A stretch of 5,863 nucleotides of DNA from Verrucomicrobiota bacterium (GTDB lineage: Bacteria > Verrucomicrobiota > Verrucomicrobiia > Opitutales > Seribacteraceae): assembly GCA_014382645.1 (NCBI GenBank), contig JACNJI010000413.1:1-5863 (forward strand). Direction: 5' to 3'. Under the pieces are notes generated by a model. It did no database searches, was not told where the DNA came from, and saw only the letters and a list, made by a program, of their open reading frames with translations. This document shows positions 5,039 through 5,863 of this stretch, piece by piece (position 1 is the first letter of the stretch; every line of letters starts with the position of its first letter). A program made the position numbers and the translations under genes.

Positions 5039-5621
5039 ATGGATGCCTTTTCTGAATTGTTGCTGACGACATTTGGAATTTTATCTTCGGCGCTTGTGGC
5101 TTTCGGAAAAGCCACCCAATGTCGTGCTCATCGTTTCCGATGACCAAGGCTATGGAGACTTAGGTTGCTTCGGTTCGAACGAGGTCAAGGCGCCCCATCT
5201 CGATCGTCTGTCGGAGGGTGGTGTCAAACTGACTGGTTTTTATGTTGCATGGCCTGCTTGCACGCCGTCACGGGGAGCGTTGCTCACCGGGCGTTATCCC
5301 CAGCGTAACGGCATCTACGACATGATACGCAACGAGGCTCCCGATTACGCATACCAGTACAAGCCCGGCGAATACGAGGCGACTTTCGAGCGAATAGGAG
5401 GTATGGATCGGTGTGAAATCCTTTTGCCCGCCGTACTTGGCAAGGCAGGTTACGTAAGTGGCATTTATAGGAAGTGGGACTTAGGTGTGCGGGCCACTAC
5501 TCAAGACGAAGTCGTGCTGCAGGAAGTAGACTTGCCTCAGCAACACTTTTGGAGAGCCAACATGGGCGACTTCAAGGGGCGCCTCCGACACGAGCGTCCT
5601 CCCGTTGATTTACCGAAGTAA
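5039..5621 (+). pseudogene. Sulfatase remnant: frameshifted signal peptide, truncated catalytic domain
   Basis: The main open stretch (from a TTG at 5073, 182 residues) matches the N-terminal part of formylglycine sulfatases, which hydrolyse sulfate esters, often of polysaccharides, outside the cytoplasm. Visible are the metal-binding start PPNVVLIVSDDQGYGDLG (Asp23, Asp24), the CTPSR motif with the Cys63 that is converted to formylglycine, LLTGRYPQRNG, and KWDLG. Family members have about 450 to 550 residues; similarity here stops near residue 139, and about 43 residues of other sequence follow before the stop. In another frame an ATG at 5039 encodes MDAFSELLLTTFGILSS and then ALVAFGK, a good signal peptide. 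Removing one A from the AAAA at 5107 to 5110 joins it to KPPNVV, so the intact ancestor was exported. KWDLG is preceded by Arg where the family has Gly. Frameshift plus truncation argue for a dead gene. A sequencing error could explain the first defect but not the second. Confidence 0.8.
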
Positions 5622-5627
5622 GCTTTT

Positions 5628-5863
5628 CTAAGGCTTCTTGGCCCTCAGGTTGCGGAAGGCGACGGTGCCTCCCTTGCCGTGGTGCTGGATGCCGAAATGC
5701 CCTTCGAGGGATTGCTTGTGCTCCACTTCGGCGACCAACTTGCCGTTTACGTAAGTCTTGATGCTTGGGCCCTTGCAGACCACTCGTACCTTGTTCCATT
5801 CCTCCGGTTTGAAGAGACCTTTTGAGCGTTCCTTGTACTCGGCGATCGTGTCTTTGCCCGGGT
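5628..5863 (-). CDS. DUF1080 (3-keto-disaccharide hydrolase-type) domain protein, C-terminal part
   Basis: The reverse strand is open from the right edge to a TAG at 5630 to 5628, giving 77 residues of the C-terminus. Residues such as FKPEEWNKVRVVCKGPSI, KTYVNGKLVAEVEH, SLEGHFGIQHHGKGG and TVAFRNLRAKKP match the end of DUF1080 domains: the EWN strand, the YVNG turn, the GxxGIQxHG loop and the final FRNLR strand. DUF1080 has a concanavalin-like beta-sandwich fold and is named 3-keto-disaccharide hydrolase in some databases; members are usually secreted and very abundant in Planctomycetota and Verrucomicrobiota. The signal peptide and most of the domain lie beyond the edge. It converges on the sulfatase remnant with only six bases between stops. 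The family call is firm, the substrate unknown. Confidence 0.9.
   Translation of the reverse strand, partial: PGKDTIAEYKERSKGLFKPEEWNKVRVVCKGPSIKTYVNGKLVAEVEHKQSLEGHFGIQHHGKGGTVAFRNLRAKKP

Noticed and set aside
5100..5115. Programmed frameshift at the AAAA run in the sulfatase
   Set aside because: A +1 shift would be needed, no standard slippery site or downstream stem is visible, and the gene is also truncated further on, so decay or a read error is simpler.
5572..5799. Minus-strand frame of 75 codons at the right end
   Set aside because: It overlaps the DUF1080 coding sequence on the same strand in another frame and lacks family features.

Overview
The window looks like part of a chromosome from the PVC group of bacteria, most likely a Verrucomicrobiota relative (inference from gene content). 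A DUF1501 protein with a twin-arginine signal, a sulfatase and a DUF1080 domain protein are families typical of Planctomycetota and Verrucomicrobiota. The tryptophan-repeat, membrane-anchored protein in the middle is of a kind I associate with Verrucomicrobiota. Base composition is moderate and starts mostly lack a strong Shine-Dalgarno sequence. I see no tRNA, rRNA, CRISPR array, transposase or phage gene.

Layout from left to right: (1) minus strand, the N-terminal third or so of a DUF1501 protein, cut by the left edge; (2) plus strand, a complete nitrilase-superfamily carbon-nitrogen hydrolase; (3) minus strand, a likely two-gene operon: an AhpD-like carboxymuconolactone decarboxylase family protein followed by a secreted MORN/YwqK-type repeat protein; (4) plus strand, a small secreted conserved hypothetical protein, then a 443-residue anchored protein with nine 32-residue repeats in exact register; (5) minus strand, a small lipoprotein with a YHS-like cysteine-rich domain; (6) plus strand, a broken sulfatase; (7) minus strand, the C-terminal part of a DUF1080 protein, cut by the right edge.

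Transcription direction alternates almost gene by gene. All three convergent junctions are very tight (15, 13 and 6 bp or so). The divergent spacers are 118 to 172 bp and hold the likely promoters. Most products are exported: a Tat substrate, two Sec-secreted proteins, one membrane-anchored protein and one lipoprotein. The sulfatase remnant, DUF1080 and DUF1501 families fit breakdown of sulfated polysaccharides, but only the family associations support that, since no complete pathway is present.

The most striking points are the gap-free 32-residue periodicity of the anchored protein, two apparent one-base frame disruptions (at the start of the YwqK-like gene and in the sulfatase signal peptide), an AhpD-like protein whose motif histidine is arginine and which has an extra C-terminal cysteine pair, and inverted repeats in one divergent spacer and at one convergent junction. 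I do not see an obvious new defence or mobile system.
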